From Devosia oryziradicis (GTDB lineage Bacteria > Pseudomonadota > Alphaproteobacteria > Rhizobiales > Devosiaceae), in assembly GCF_016698645.1 (NCBI RefSeq), contig NZ_CP068047.1:1399001-1463000 (forward strand): a stretch of DNA of 64,000 nt, written 5' to 3'. Positions within the stretch are counted from its first letter, which is position 1. The number at the start of each line of letters is the position of its first letter. Under the pieces are notes generated by a model that ran no database searches, had not been told where the DNA came from, and worked only from the letters and a program-made list of their open reading frames with translations. The position numbers and the translations under genes are program-made. Positions 28,519 to 36,581 of this stretch are shown here, piece by piece.

Positions 28519-29625
28519 TTACTCGACGTTGGCGCCGACGACGGCGTCCCACTGGCCGGTGATGGTGGCCTTGGCAGCGTTCTGCTGGTCGATGCTCGGG
28601 AAGACGGCAGCCTCATAGGCGGCGGCCGGCGGGAGAGCGTCGAGCAGTTCCTGCGGGATCTTGCCGTTGGCAGCCAGGTCGTTGAAGCGGATCGGGTGGC
28701 AATAGCCCTTCAGCCAACCAAGCTGACCTTCGTCGGAATAGAGATATTCCATCCAAAGCTTGGCAGCGTTGGGGTGGGGTGCGTAGGCCGAGATGGCCTG
28801 GATGTAGACGCCGGCGACAACGCCGGTGGCGGGGACCACGATCTCGGTTTCCGGGTTGCCGGCGAAGCCATCACGGAAGGAGAGCAGATTGTAGTCCCAG
28901 GCGAGCAGGATCGGCGTCGTGCCCTGGGCGACCGAGGCAGCCTTGCCGATGACCGGGACGAAGTTACCGGCAGCATTGAGGTCGGCGAAGAACTTGAGGC
29001 CGGCATCGGCAGCGCCTTCGTCGGCACCGGTCGAGGAGAGACCGGCGGCATAGACGGCCTGGATGGCCTGGTTGGAGGCGCGCGGATCACCGGCGAGGCC
29101 GACGCTGGCGCTATATTCTGGCTTGAGCAGGTCAGCCCAGTCGGCGGGAACGGTGGATACCAGATCCTTGTTCACCAGCATGGCCATCACGCCGTAGTAG
29201 TCGCCGTACCAGTAGCCCTCTTCATCCTTGGCCTCGGCGGGGATGGAGTCCCAGGTCGCGACCTTGTAGGGCTGGATCAGGCCTTCGGCCTTGGCCGAAG
29301 GGCCGAAGCTGAGGCCGACGTCGATCACGTCGGGGGCCTGCGGGCCGGTATTGCCCTTGTTGGCCTTGATGGCTTCGATCTCGTCGGCCGAGCCGGCATC
29401 GGGGTTGAGTTCGTTGACGGTGATGCCCGGATACTTGGCCTTGAAGCCTTCGATCACGTCGCCATAGCCGCACCAGGAGTGGGGCAGGGCGATGGTGGTG
29501 AGCTGGCCTTCGGCCTTGGCGGCTTCGTAGAGCGCGTCAATGTCGGTCTGGGCGAAAGCGGGGGCAGAAACGGCGAGGACGGCAAGCACCGAGACGGATG
29601 CGCCGAGGGTTTTCTTGATGGACAT
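28519..29625 (-). CDS. ABC transporter substrate-binding protein (COG1840-like)
   Basis: 368 aa. The signal peptide ends near residue 25 (VSAPAFA-QT) and AGGGAG lies seven bases before the ATG. The mature protein resembles the AfuA/PotD-type binding proteins: EAAKAEGQLTTIALPHSWCG, ETRANKG-like linker, DVIDVGLSFGPSAKAEGLI and LLAWDYNLLSFRDG. Ligands of this group include ferric iron, putrescine, thiamine and 2-aminoethylphosphonate, and the sequence does not settle which. A 10-base direct repeat sits about 200 bases upstream. Two Cys in the mature part (SWCGYG and KGYCHPI) are unusual enough to note. Confidence 0.85.
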   Translation of the reverse strand: MSIKKTLGASVSVLAVLAVSAPAFAQTDIDALYEAAKAEGQLTTIALPHSWCGYGDVIEGFKAKYPGITVNELNPDAGSADEIEAIKANKGNTGPQAPDVIDVGLSFGPSAKAEGLIQPYKVATWDSIPAEAKDEEGYWYGDYYGVMAMLVNKDLVSTVPADWADLLKPEYSASVGLAGDPRASNQAIQAVYAAGLSSTGADEGAADAGLKFFADLNAAGNFVPVIGKAASVAQGTTPILLAWDYNLLSFRDGFAGNPETEIVVPATGVVAGVYIQAISAYAPHPNAAKLWMEYLYSDEGQLGWLKGYCHPIRFNDLAANGKIPQELLDALPPAAAYEAAVFPSIDQQNAAKATITGQWDAVVGANVE

Positions 29626-29822
29626 GTTCAGTCTCCCTGAAGGTCGTTCGTGATCGCCCGTTGGGGGACGATCCGGCGAACTCGGGAGGCCTGTAGTGTG
29701 GTGGTATGACAGCGCGATGACGGGTTCAGGAGGCGTAGATGACGGCCGACCCGCGGCCGATAACGCCGCTATTCAACCGTTTGCGTGAAATCCCCGTCCA
29801 AGCCCGAGCCTCCCAGCTGCAA

Positions 29823-29848
29823 TTGTGACAGTGCCCGTTTGTGACAGT
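29823..29848. promoter_or_regulatory. direct repeat TTGTGACAGT, candidate operator
   Basis: TTGTGACAGT at 29823-29832 and 29839-29848, a 16-base period. A third copy lies at 45874-45883 upstream of the 5'-nucleotidase. On the minus strand it reads ACTGTCACAA, close to a PhoB half-site, but the spacing is not the standard 11 bases. Confidence 0.4.
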
Positions 29849-29950
29849 TTCGTCCAGATGGTCAAAAATTTTCGACCGCGGTGGAAAAGGGCAAGCAACG
29901 GAAAGCATTGGCCTATTGGCCGGTGGAAGGAAATCGGGGCCTGCCAGTAG

Positions 29951-29967
29951 TTTAGACTTTTTCTAAA
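29951..29967. promoter_or_regulatory. Irr box (iron control element) of the imelysin operon
   Basis: TTTAGACTTTTTCTAAA matches the ICE consensus TTTAGAA-N3-TTCTAAA in arms and 17-base length (6-5-6). The inverted repeat extends to 9-base arms, TAGTTTAGA/TCTAAACTA (29948-29970). It lies 71 bases before ATG 30039. Confidence 0.75.
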
Positions 29968-30038
29968 CTATTGAAATTTAATTGCTTTCTGAAGCTGACC
30001 GGCGTACTCCGCTTACAAATTTATCTGGAGGATCGTCG

Positions 30039-31301
30039 ATGATCTCGGTCAAGCGCACCCTGCGCAGCCTCGCCCTTGCCCTGACAATATCGGTTGCGCC
30101 GATGGCCGCGTTCGCGCAGGCGCCGGCCGATCTCGACGTGCTGACCCACTATGCCGACCTGGCGCTGGCCGGTTACGAGGATGCGCTGACGACGGCAAAG
30201 GCACTGGACGCGGCCGTCGACGCGCTGATCGCCAATCCCAGCGAGGCGACCTTGCAGGCGGCCAAGGATGCCTGGAAGGCGGCCCGCATTCCCTACCAGC
30301 AGACCGAGGCCTTCCGCTTCGGCAACCCCATCGTCGACGAATGGGAAGGCCGGGTGAATGCCTGGCCGCTCGACGAGGGCCTGATCGACTATGTCGATGC
30401 CAGCTATGGCACCGAGAGCGACAGCAACGCGCTTTACGTCGCCAATGTCATCGCCAACCCGAAGATCACCATCGACGGCGAGGAGATGGTATTCGACCAG
30501 ATCACCCCGGCCGTGCTGCAGGACCAACTGCAGGAAGCGGCCGGCGTGGAGTCCAATGTCGCCACCGGCTATCATGCCATCGAGTTCCTCCTTTGGGGCC
30601 AGGACCTCAACGGGACGGGGCCGGGTGCAGGGGCACGGCCGTCTACGGACTATTCGACTGCCGAGCATGCCGATCGCCGCGCAGCCTATCTCAAGGCGGC
30701 ATCGAGCCTGCTGGTAAGCGATCTCGGGGAAATGGTTGGCAACTGGACCGCCGATGGCGCTGCCCGCGCGGCGCTGCCGGAACTGGGGATTTCGGCAATC
30801 CTGACCGGCATGGGTTCGCTGAGCTTTGGCGAAGTGGCCGGCGAACGCATGAAGCTGGGTCTGCTGCTGCACGATCCGGAGGAGGAGCACGACTGCTTCT
30901 CGGACAATACGCATGTGTCCCATCTCAACGATGCCATCGGCGTCCAGAATGTCTATCTGGGCAAGTACACCCGGATCGACGGATCGGTGGTGGAAGGGCC
31001 ATCGCTGTCGGACGTGATTGCCGCCAAGGATGCGGCGCTCGACAGCGAGATCAAGGCGCTGCTCGGGGACACGGTCGCCAAGATGAACGTGATGGCCGAT
31101 CGCGCCGAGGCCGGCGAAGCCTATGACCAGCAGATCGGCGAAGGCAATGCCGAGGGGAATGCCGTGGTGCAGGCGGCGATCGACGGGCTGATCGCGCAGA
31201 CGCGCGGCATCGAGCGGGCCGTGGCCCTGCTGGAGCTTGAAGATGCCGTGACGATCGAGGACAGCGACAGCCTCAGCAATCCGGACGCGGTTTTCCAGTA
31301 G
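30039..31301 (+). CDS. imelysin-family iron-regulated protein (IrpA-like)
   Basis: 420 aa from ATG 30039 (GGAGGA six bases upstream). Signal peptide cleaved near residue 26 (MAAFA-QA). Imelysin domain over most of the length, with the metal-binding-type motif GYHAIE at 177-182 followed by FLLWGQDLNG, and a second conserved region HDPEEEHDCFSDNTH near residue 285. Imelysin proteins are periplasmic or membrane-attached and are linked to iron uptake (IrpA, EfeO-related). It is first in a four-gene operon with a di-haem protein, a second imelysin and a DUF1513 protein, with an Irr box upstream. Confidence 0.92.
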   Translation: MISVKRTLRSLALALTISVAPMAAFAQAPADLDVLTHYADLALAGYEDALTTAKALDAAVDALIANPSEATLQAAKDAWKAARIPYQQTEAFRFGNPIVDEWEGRVNAWPLDEGLIDYVDASYGTESDSNALYVANVIANPKITIDGEEMVFDQITPAVLQDQLQEAAGVESNVATGYHAIEFLLWGQDLNGTGPGAGARPSTDYSTAEHADRRAAYLKAASSLLVSDLGEMVGNWTADGAARAALPELGISAILTGMGSLSFGEVAGERMKLGLLLHDPEEEHDCFSDNTHVSHLNDAIGVQNVYLGKYTRIDGSVVEGPSLSDVIAAKDAALDSEIKALLGDTVAKMNVMADRAEAGEAYDQQIGEGNAEGNAVVQAAIDGLIAQTRGIERAVALLELEDAVTIEDSDSLSNPDAVFQ

Positions 31302-31325
31302 GAGCACGCCGCTCCCAACGCGGCA

Positions 31326-31351
31326 GTGTCATCCCGAGCACGGGGTGACAC
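31326..31351. repeat. REP-like palindrome
   Basis: GTGTCATCCC (31326-31335) and GGGGTGACAC (31342-31351), one mismatch, loop GAGCAC. It is the same family as 10462-10531. It lies between the first imelysin and the DUF1111 gene and could reduce read-through. Confidence 0.65.
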
Positions 31352-31394
31352 CGGGTTTGTTGGAAATTCCGGGCCAAGTTGGTAGATCGTCCGC

Positions 31395-32906
31395 ATGAAA
31401 ACTGCTCTCACCCTTGCCCTGATCGCGCTGCTTGCCGGCGGGCTTGCCCTTGCGCAGGATCAGGCGGTGCGCAGCGACCTGACGCCCGAGGACCTGGCGC
31501 GCGTTGCCAGGGTGACTGCACCCACGACCGATTTTTCCAAGCCGGAGAACTTCGAAGCCAAGCCGGCGGGGGCGGGAACGACGACGTTTGCCCCCAATGC
31601 CGATTCCTTCAGTCACTTCCTCGACAATCTGAGCTTCGAGCAGGAAGAACAGTTTAAGCTGGGCAATGCCCTGTTCCGCAAGATCTGGGTTTCGTCGCCC
31701 AGCTCGACCCAGGCCTCGGATGGGCTCGGACCGCTGTTCAATGCGCGCGGCTGCCAGAGCTGCCACCTCAAGGACGGGCGCGGCCATCCCCCGTTCGAGG
31801 GGCAGGCGGAGAATGTGTCGATGTTCCTGCGCCTGTCGGTGCCACCCGAGGCGGACGACAAGCGCGTGGCGCTCGATGGCGTGTTTGCCGGCGAGGTGGG
31901 CGACCCGACCTATGGCACGCAGCTGCAGGATTTTGCGGTGCCGGGGCTCCAGGCCGAGGGGCGGATGGTGATCGACTATGTCGACCTGCCAGTAACGCTT
32001 GGCGATGGCACTACGGTGACACTGCGCGAGCCGCACTATTCGGTGGCGGACCTGGCCTATGGGCCGTTGGCCCACAATGTCATGCTGTCGCCGCGACTGG
32101 CCAACCCGATGATCGGGCTGGGGCTGGTGGAACAGATTCCGACCGAGGATATCCTGGCACTGGCCGACCCTGATGATCGCGATGGCGACGGCATTTCAGG
32201 CCGCCCGAACTGGACGATCGAGCCGGTAAGCCAGAGCGTCATGCTCGGCCGGTTCGGCTGGAAGGCGGGGATGGCCAGCATCCGCAGCCAGTCTGCCGGC
32301 GCATTTGCTGGCGATATCGGCATTGCGACGCCCCTGGTGAACCTGCCGCATGGCGATTGCACGGAACGGCAGACCGAGTGCCTCGCCATGCCAACAGGTG
32401 TGCAGGACCGGCTGGGGCCGAGCGAGGCGCCCGACCCGGTGCTGGACCTCGTGACCTTCTATGCCCAGACCCTGGGCGTGCCGGAGCGGCGCAATGTGGG
32501 CGATGCGGCTGTGCTGCGGGGCAAGGCGGCCTTCTATGGCGCCGGCTGCGCCAGTTGCCATGTGCCCAAGTTCGTCACCAGTCGCGATGCCGAGAACCCG
32601 GCGCACCGGTTCCAGCTGATCTGGCCCTATTCGGATTTCCTGCTGCACGACATGGGAACCGGCCTGGCCGACAATCGGCCGGAGGGGCAGGCGGACGGGC
32701 AGGAATGGCGCACGCCGCCGCTGTGGGGTATCGGCCTCACCGAGACTGTATCGGGCCACACGTTTTTCCTTCATGATGGGCGGGCCCGCAATCTCGTCGA
32801 GGCCATTCTATGGCATGGGGGAGAGGCACAGGCGGCGCGCGACGCATTCGCGCAAATGTCCCAAGCCCAGCGCGATGATGTCGTCGCCTTCCTGGAATCG
32901 CTGTGA
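31395..32906 (+). CDS. di-haem DUF1111 'thiol oxidoreductase' c-type cytochrome
   Basis: 503 aa with signal peptide (GGLALA-QD near residue 20). Two haem-c motifs: C120-x-x-C123-H124 (GCQSCH) and C385-x-x-C388-H389 (GCASCH). A calcium-loop-like DPDDRDGDGISGRPN segment lies near residue 258. The family is called thiol oxidoreductase without biochemical proof; its fold resembles di-haem peroxidases. In the imelysin operon it probably changes the redox state of iron, or hands over electrons, in the periplasm during uptake (inferred). The last codon overlaps the next gene's start (TGATG). Confidence 0.92.
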   Translation: MKTALTLALIALLAGGLALAQDQAVRSDLTPEDLARVARVTAPTTDFSKPENFEAKPAGAGTTTFAPNADSFSHFLDNLSFEQEEQFKLGNALFRKIWVSSPSSTQASDGLGPLFNARGCQSCHLKDGRGHPPFEGQAENVSMFLRLSVPPEADDKRVALDGVFAGEVGDPTYGTQLQDFAVPGLQAEGRMVIDYVDLPVTLGDGTTVTLREPHYSVADLAYGPLAHNVMLSPRLANPMIGLGLVEQIPTEDILALADPDDRDGDGISGRPNWTIEPVSQSVMLGRFGWKAGMASIRSQSAGAFAGDIGIATPLVNLPHGDCTERQTECLAMPTGVQDRLGPSEAPDPVLDLVTFYAQTLGVPERRNVGDAAVLRGKAAFYGAGCASCHVPKFVTSRDAENPAHRFQLIWPYSDFLLHDMGTGLADNRPEGQADGQEWRTPPLWGIGLTETVSGHTFFLHDGRARNLVEAILWHGGEAQAARDAFAQMSQAQRDDVVAFLESL

Positions 32907-33973
32907 TGCGCCTGCTGCTTCTTGTTCTGATGATGGTCTTTGCCGGCCCGGCGCTGGCTCAGACGGCGACGCCGTCGCAGGTGCTCGACGCGGCGGTGAA
33001 CAAGGTCATCCGCCCGGCGGTGGCCGCCTTCAAGACGCGGGCCAGTGGCCTGGAAAGCGCCATGGGCGGGCTGTGCGCAGCGCCCTCGGAGGGCGCGCTG
33101 GCCATTGCCAGGCAGCAATTCGGCCTGGCGGCACAGGCTTATGGCCGGATCGAATTCCTGCGCATCGGGCCGTTGATGGAGGACAACCGTGCCGATCGGC
33201 TGCTGTTCTGGCCCGACCGTCGCGGCATCGGGTTGCGGCAGGTCCAGGCCATCATCGCCGAACAGGATAGCGGCGCCAGCGAGGTGACGCTGCTGCGCCA
33301 GAAGAGCGTGGCCGTGCAGGGGTTCGGGGCATTGGAATATGTGCTGTTTGGCACCGATGCAGAGGGGCTCGCAGCGGCTGGCGCGGAATTCCGTTGCCGG
33401 TACGGCCAGGCAATCGCCGCCAATATCAGTGGGATCGCCGACCAGGTGGCGATGGGCTGGTATCGCTATGACGGCGTTGCGTCGCACCTGACGCGGCCCG
33501 TCCCCGACAATGCCGACTACCGTACCGAGACCGAGGCGCTGGAAGCCCTGGTGGGGCTGGTGGCCCATGGCATCGAGGGCTTGCGCGACACGCGGATCAA
33601 CCCATTTGTCGCCCAGGGCGGCGAGCCGGCCAAGCCCAAGCAGGCGCTGTTCTGGCGCTCCGGCCTGACGATGGCGATGATCGCTGCCGATATCGAGGGC
33701 ATGGAGGCATTGGTAGCCGGATCGGGGATGGCGCGGGCCGTCGGACCCGACGATGCGGGCCTCGACAATTCCATCGCATTCGAATTCCGCAACGCCCATC
33801 GGGCCATCGGGTTGGTGACGCTGCCGGTCGAGCAAGCCGTGGTGGACGAGAAGCAGGCCCATGCGCTCGACTACCTGATTATCGTGACCCAATCGTTGCA
33901 GACAATGATCGGCGAACAGCTGTCGGCGGCGCTGGAACTGTCCGTGGGCTTTTCGTCGCTGGATGGCGACTGA
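32906..33973 (+). CDS. second imelysin-family protein, His of GxHxxE missing
   Basis: 355 aa from ATG 32906, which overlaps the previous stop; a GTG one codon earlier is also possible. Signal peptide MRLLLLVLMMVFAGPALAQ. Imelysin fold recognisable from WPDRRGIGLRQVQ and the conserved block QGFGALEYVLFG. At residues 139-144 the usual GxHxxE reads GFGALE: the Glu stays and the His is Gly. The first imelysin of the operon keeps the His, so the two may divide ligand or partner roles. Periplasmic. Confidence 0.88.
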   Translation: MRLLLLVLMMVFAGPALAQTATPSQVLDAAVNKVIRPAVAAFKTRASGLESAMGGLCAAPSEGALAIARQQFGLAAQAYGRIEFLRIGPLMEDNRADRLLFWPDRRGIGLRQVQAIIAEQDSGASEVTLLRQKSVAVQGFGALEYVLFGTDAEGLAAAGAEFRCRYGQAIAANISGIADQVAMGWYRYDGVASHLTRPVPDNADYRTETEALEALVGLVAHGIEGLRDTRINPFVAQGGEPAKPKQALFWRSGLTMAMIAADIEGMEALVAGSGMARAVGPDDAGLDNSIAFEFRNAHRAIGLVTLPVEQAVVDEKQAHALDYLIIVTQSLQTMIGEQLSAALELSVGFSSLDGD

Positions 33974-33975
33974 CC

Positions 33976-35067
33976 ATGTGGCAGCGACGGGCTTTCCTCA
34001 AGGCGGCCGGGGCGGGCTTTGCCGCGGGCCTGCTGCCACGGCAGGTCGAGGCGCTGGAGCGCAGCGACCTGGTCTTTGCCAGCTCGGTGCAGACGGCCGC
34101 CGGCAGCTATGGCGCGGTGCTGCTGGGCGAGCGCGGCGACGTTATTGCCTCGATCGACCTGCCGGATCGCGGACATGATATCACCATCAGCCGAGAAGCA
34201 GGGCGGGGCGTGGTATTCGCGCGCCAGCCCGGAACGTTTGCGGTGGTGTTCGATCCCCAGGGACGCGCAGCGCCGGTGACGCTCACCAGCGTCGAGGGCC
34301 GGCACTTCTATGGGCATGGCGTGTTCTCGCCCGATGGCCGGCTGCTCTATGCGACCGAGAGCGATTTCGAGGCGGCCCGGGGTGTCGTCGGCATCTACGA
34401 TGCGACGGACGGCTACCGGCGGATCGGGGAATTCCCCACCTTCGGCACCGGCCCGCACGAAATGCTGCTGATGCCCGATGGCGTCACCTTCGTGGTTGCC
34501 AATGGCGGGATCGAAACGCATCCCGATTTCGGGCGGACCGAACTCAACCTCGAAACGATGGACCCTTCGGTGGTGTTCATCGACCGGAGGGACGGCCGGC
34601 TGATCGGGCAGTTGCGGCTCGATGCGGGCCTGCACCAGCTGTCGATCCGCCATATGGCCATCGATGGACGCGGGCGGGTGTGGTTCGGCTGCCAGTACAA
34701 GGGGGCGCCCGCGGACAAGCCCCAACTGGTGGGCTATGCGACCATGGATGGCGAGATCAGGCTGATCGAACTGCCGCCGGGCACGCTGGCCGACCTGCGC
34801 AATTATGTCGGCTCGGTGGCGGTGTCGGCCGATGGGGTGACTGTCGCGGTGTCGTCGCCCGAAGGCGATCTGTTGGTGGCCATCGACGCCGAGGGCAAGC
34901 GGCCTGTTCTGGCCGAAACGCTACGCAATGGCTGTGGCCTGGCGGCCGATGGCATGGGGTTCGTCGCTACAAGTGGCAATGGCGAGATGATCGGCATGGC
35001 GGGCGCAGACCGCGCAGCGCAGAAGTTCGACTTCCTCTTCGACAACCACATCCTTCGCGTGGGTTAG
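33976..35067 (+). CDS. DUF1513 beta-propeller protein with Tat signal
   Basis: 363 aa. The N terminus WQRRAFLKAAGAGFAAGLL is a twin-arginine export signal (RRAFLK). The rest has repeated beta-strand units such as GHGVFSPDGRLLYATE, GPHEMLLMPDGVTFVVANGG and VAVSADGVTVAVSSPEGD, as in DUF1513 seven-bladed propellers. It closes the imelysin-DUF1111-imelysin-DUF1513 operon, a set conserved in alphaproteobacteria and thought to take part in iron acquisition. It starts 2 bases after the preceding stop. Tat export suggests it folds, or acquires a cofactor, in the cytoplasm. Exact activity is unknown. Confidence 0.92.
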   Translation: MWQRRAFLKAAGAGFAAGLLPRQVEALERSDLVFASSVQTAAGSYGAVLLGERGDVIASIDLPDRGHDITISREAGRGVVFARQPGTFAVVFDPQGRAAPVTLTSVEGRHFYGHGVFSPDGRLLYATESDFEAARGVVGIYDATDGYRRIGEFPTFGTGPHEMLLMPDGVTFVVANGGIETHPDFGRTELNLETMDPSVVFIDRRDGRLIGQLRLDAGLHQLSIRHMAIDGRGRVWFGCQYKGAPADKPQLVGYATMDGEIRLIELPPGTLADLRNYVGSVAVSADGVTVAVSSPEGDLLVAIDAEGKRPVLAETLRNGCGLAADGMGFVATSGNGEMIGMAGADRAAQKFDFLFDNHILRVG

Positions 35068-35081
35068 GCGCACGGCGCGCG

Positions 35082-36098
35082 CTATTGCTGCAGCGGCCCC
35101 GAGCTTTGGCGCAGGACCAGCTCCACGGGCCAGAGCTCATGCACGTCCTGCACCGGCTTGCCGCCGAGGATCTGCAGGATCAGCTCGGCAATGCGCATCC
35201 CCGCCTGGCGGATCGACGAGCGGGTCGTGGACATGGTGGGGTACATGTTGTCGGCATTGAGATAGGGGAAGACGTCGTCATGAGCGATCATGGAGACGTC
35301 CTTGCCCAACTCGAGCCCGGCTTGGCGTATGGCGCGAAACACGCCCAGCGCGGTCATCATGGAGCCGGCGAGAAATGCGGTGGGACGCGGCCGCAGTTCG
35401 AGCATAGCCTGGGCCTGGCGGAAGGCGATTTCGTCGGTGAAGATGGAGTTCCCCATCAATGCCGGATCGAAAGCGACGCCGCGCGCGGATAGGGCTGCGA
35501 GGTAACCCAGTTCGCGGTGCTCGGCGAAGGTGCGGCCCTTGAGGCCGTTGAGCAGGGCGATGCGGCGATGGCCGAGATCGAGCAGGTGGCCGGTGGCGCG
35601 CTCGACGGCCCCGGTATTGTCGATGTCCATCCAGGCGACCGGTTCGCCGATATTGGTGCGGCCATGCAGCACGAAGGGGACCTTGAGGTCGAGCAGCAAT
35701 TCGGCACGCTGGTCCCGCAAGGTCGGCGAATGCAGCACCACCGCATCTACCTTCTGGCTCGCGGCGATGCGGCGGTAGGCCGCCAACTCGTCCTCGAGGC
35801 TGTTGACGGTGACAACCAGGATGTCGATCTCCTGAGCACCGACCTGTCCGCCCATGCCGGCGAGGAACTCACTCATATGCGGCCCCAGTTCGTCGGCGCC
35901 GCGCAGGACCAGCCCAACGGCGCCGGAGCGCCCCGTGGCGAGGCGCAGGGCGCTGGCATTGGGACGGTAGCCCAGGCGCGCCGCGGTCTCAGCAACGCGC
36001 AGCCGCGTGGCCTCATTGACTTCGGGATAGCCATTGAGGGCGCGACTGACAGTGGTTTGCGACAGGCCGAGATGCTCAGCCAGATCCTTCAGTCTCAT
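35082..36098 (-). CDS. thuR: LacI-family regulator of the thu operon (ThuR-like)
   Basis: 338 aa from ATG 36098, where the LacI headpiece begins (MRLKDLAEHLGLSQTTVSRALNGYPEVNEATR, residues 1-32). A periplasmic-binding-protein-like effector domain follows. It stands divergent from thuEFGKAB, and two palindromic LacI-type sites lie between. It would repress the operon until a disaccharide binds. Its relatives include AglR and ThuR of Sinorhizobium; ThuR is preferred from the neighbours. It converges with the DUF1513 gene, 14 bases apart. A weak ribosome binding site fits a low-level repressor. Confidence 0.85.
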   Translation of the reverse strand: MRLKDLAEHLGLSQTTVSRALNGYPEVNEATRLRVAETAARLGYRPNASALRLATGRSGAVGLVLRGADELGPHMSEFLAGMGGQVGAQEIDILVVTVNSLEDELAAYRRIAASQKVDAVVLHSPTLRDQRAELLLDLKVPFVLHGRTNIGEPVAWMDIDNTGAVERATGHLLDLGHRRIALLNGLKGRTFAEHRELGYLAALSARGVAFDPALMGNSIFTDEIAFRQAQAMLELRPRPTAFLAGSMMTALGVFRAIRQAGLELGKDVSMIAHDDVFPYLNADNMYPTMSTTRSSIRQAGMRIAELILQILGGKPVQDVHELWPVELVLRQSSGPLQQ

Positions 36099-36224
36099 TG
36101 CTGCAACTGGCCCCCACGGCACGGCACGACGCTGGCATCCTTTCTTGGATAGCCTGGTCTTCCATGCCTTTAGGGCAGGCAGGCCGCCTTGAACAGCGGT
36201 TCCTGCTTCCTCCTCCCGACATCA

Positions 36225-36240
36225 TTCAAAGCGATTTCAA
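36225..36240. promoter_or_regulatory. thuR: ThuR-type operator 1 (imperfect)
   Basis: TTCAAAGCGATTTCAA matches operator 2 at 14 of 16 positions. It lies 127 bases upstream of the thuR ATG. Confidence 0.55.
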
Positions 36241-36440
36241 ATTTTCACGCAAGGGCTGAGTTTGAGGTTGGGAAAATGAGGTGCGTACATCAGCGGAAAT
36301 GGCAGCGTCATGCGCGATTGACGGACCAATCCACGTATAAGTACTTGAAGTGTAACGATAAAATATGTACTGAAGCAAAATTCCTTAAAATTTCGTGATC
36401 GCGGCGCTTGACAGAAATTCAGCGCTCTGGTTCTTTTTCA

Positions 36441-36456
36441 TTCAAAGCGCTTTGAA
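36441..36456. promoter_or_regulatory. thuR: ThuR-type operator 2 (perfect palindrome)
   Basis: TTCAAAGCGCTTTGAA is a perfect 16-base palindrome with the central GC of LacI-family sites. It lies 126 bases before the thuE ATG. Centre-to-centre distance to operator 1 is 216 bases, compatible with looping. Confidence 0.75.
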
Positions 36457-36581
36457 AACGTTGGCGGAACAGCCGCTGAAACGGGCGCTTTTGTGGGAGG
36501 AGAACCGACGGGCCGGCGCCAGATGCGCAGGGCCAGATTGGTGTGCCTCCCTGACAGTTGGTTCATTCGGGAGGAAATCTA

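Larger units (their letters stand above)
29626..30038. other. 413-base divergent control region
   Basis: It lies between the binding-protein gene (minus) and the imelysin gene (plus). It holds the TTGTGACAGT direct repeats and the Irr-type box listed separately. No gene is supported; a 60-codon minus frame lacks a start signal. Confidence 0.7.
36099..36581. other. 483-base divergent control region thuR-thuE
   Basis: AT-rich relative to its surroundings, especially 36330-36400. It contains the two ThuR-type operators listed separately and no supported gene. The thuE promoter probably lies near operator 2, between 36400 and 36500, but I cannot choose one -35/-10 pair. Confidence 0.6.

Noticed and set aside
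29823..29848. Canonical Pho box
   Set aside because: Half-sites resemble PhoB sites, but the 16-base period and lack of a proper tandem pair do not meet the 11-base repeat rule; kept only as an unnamed motif.
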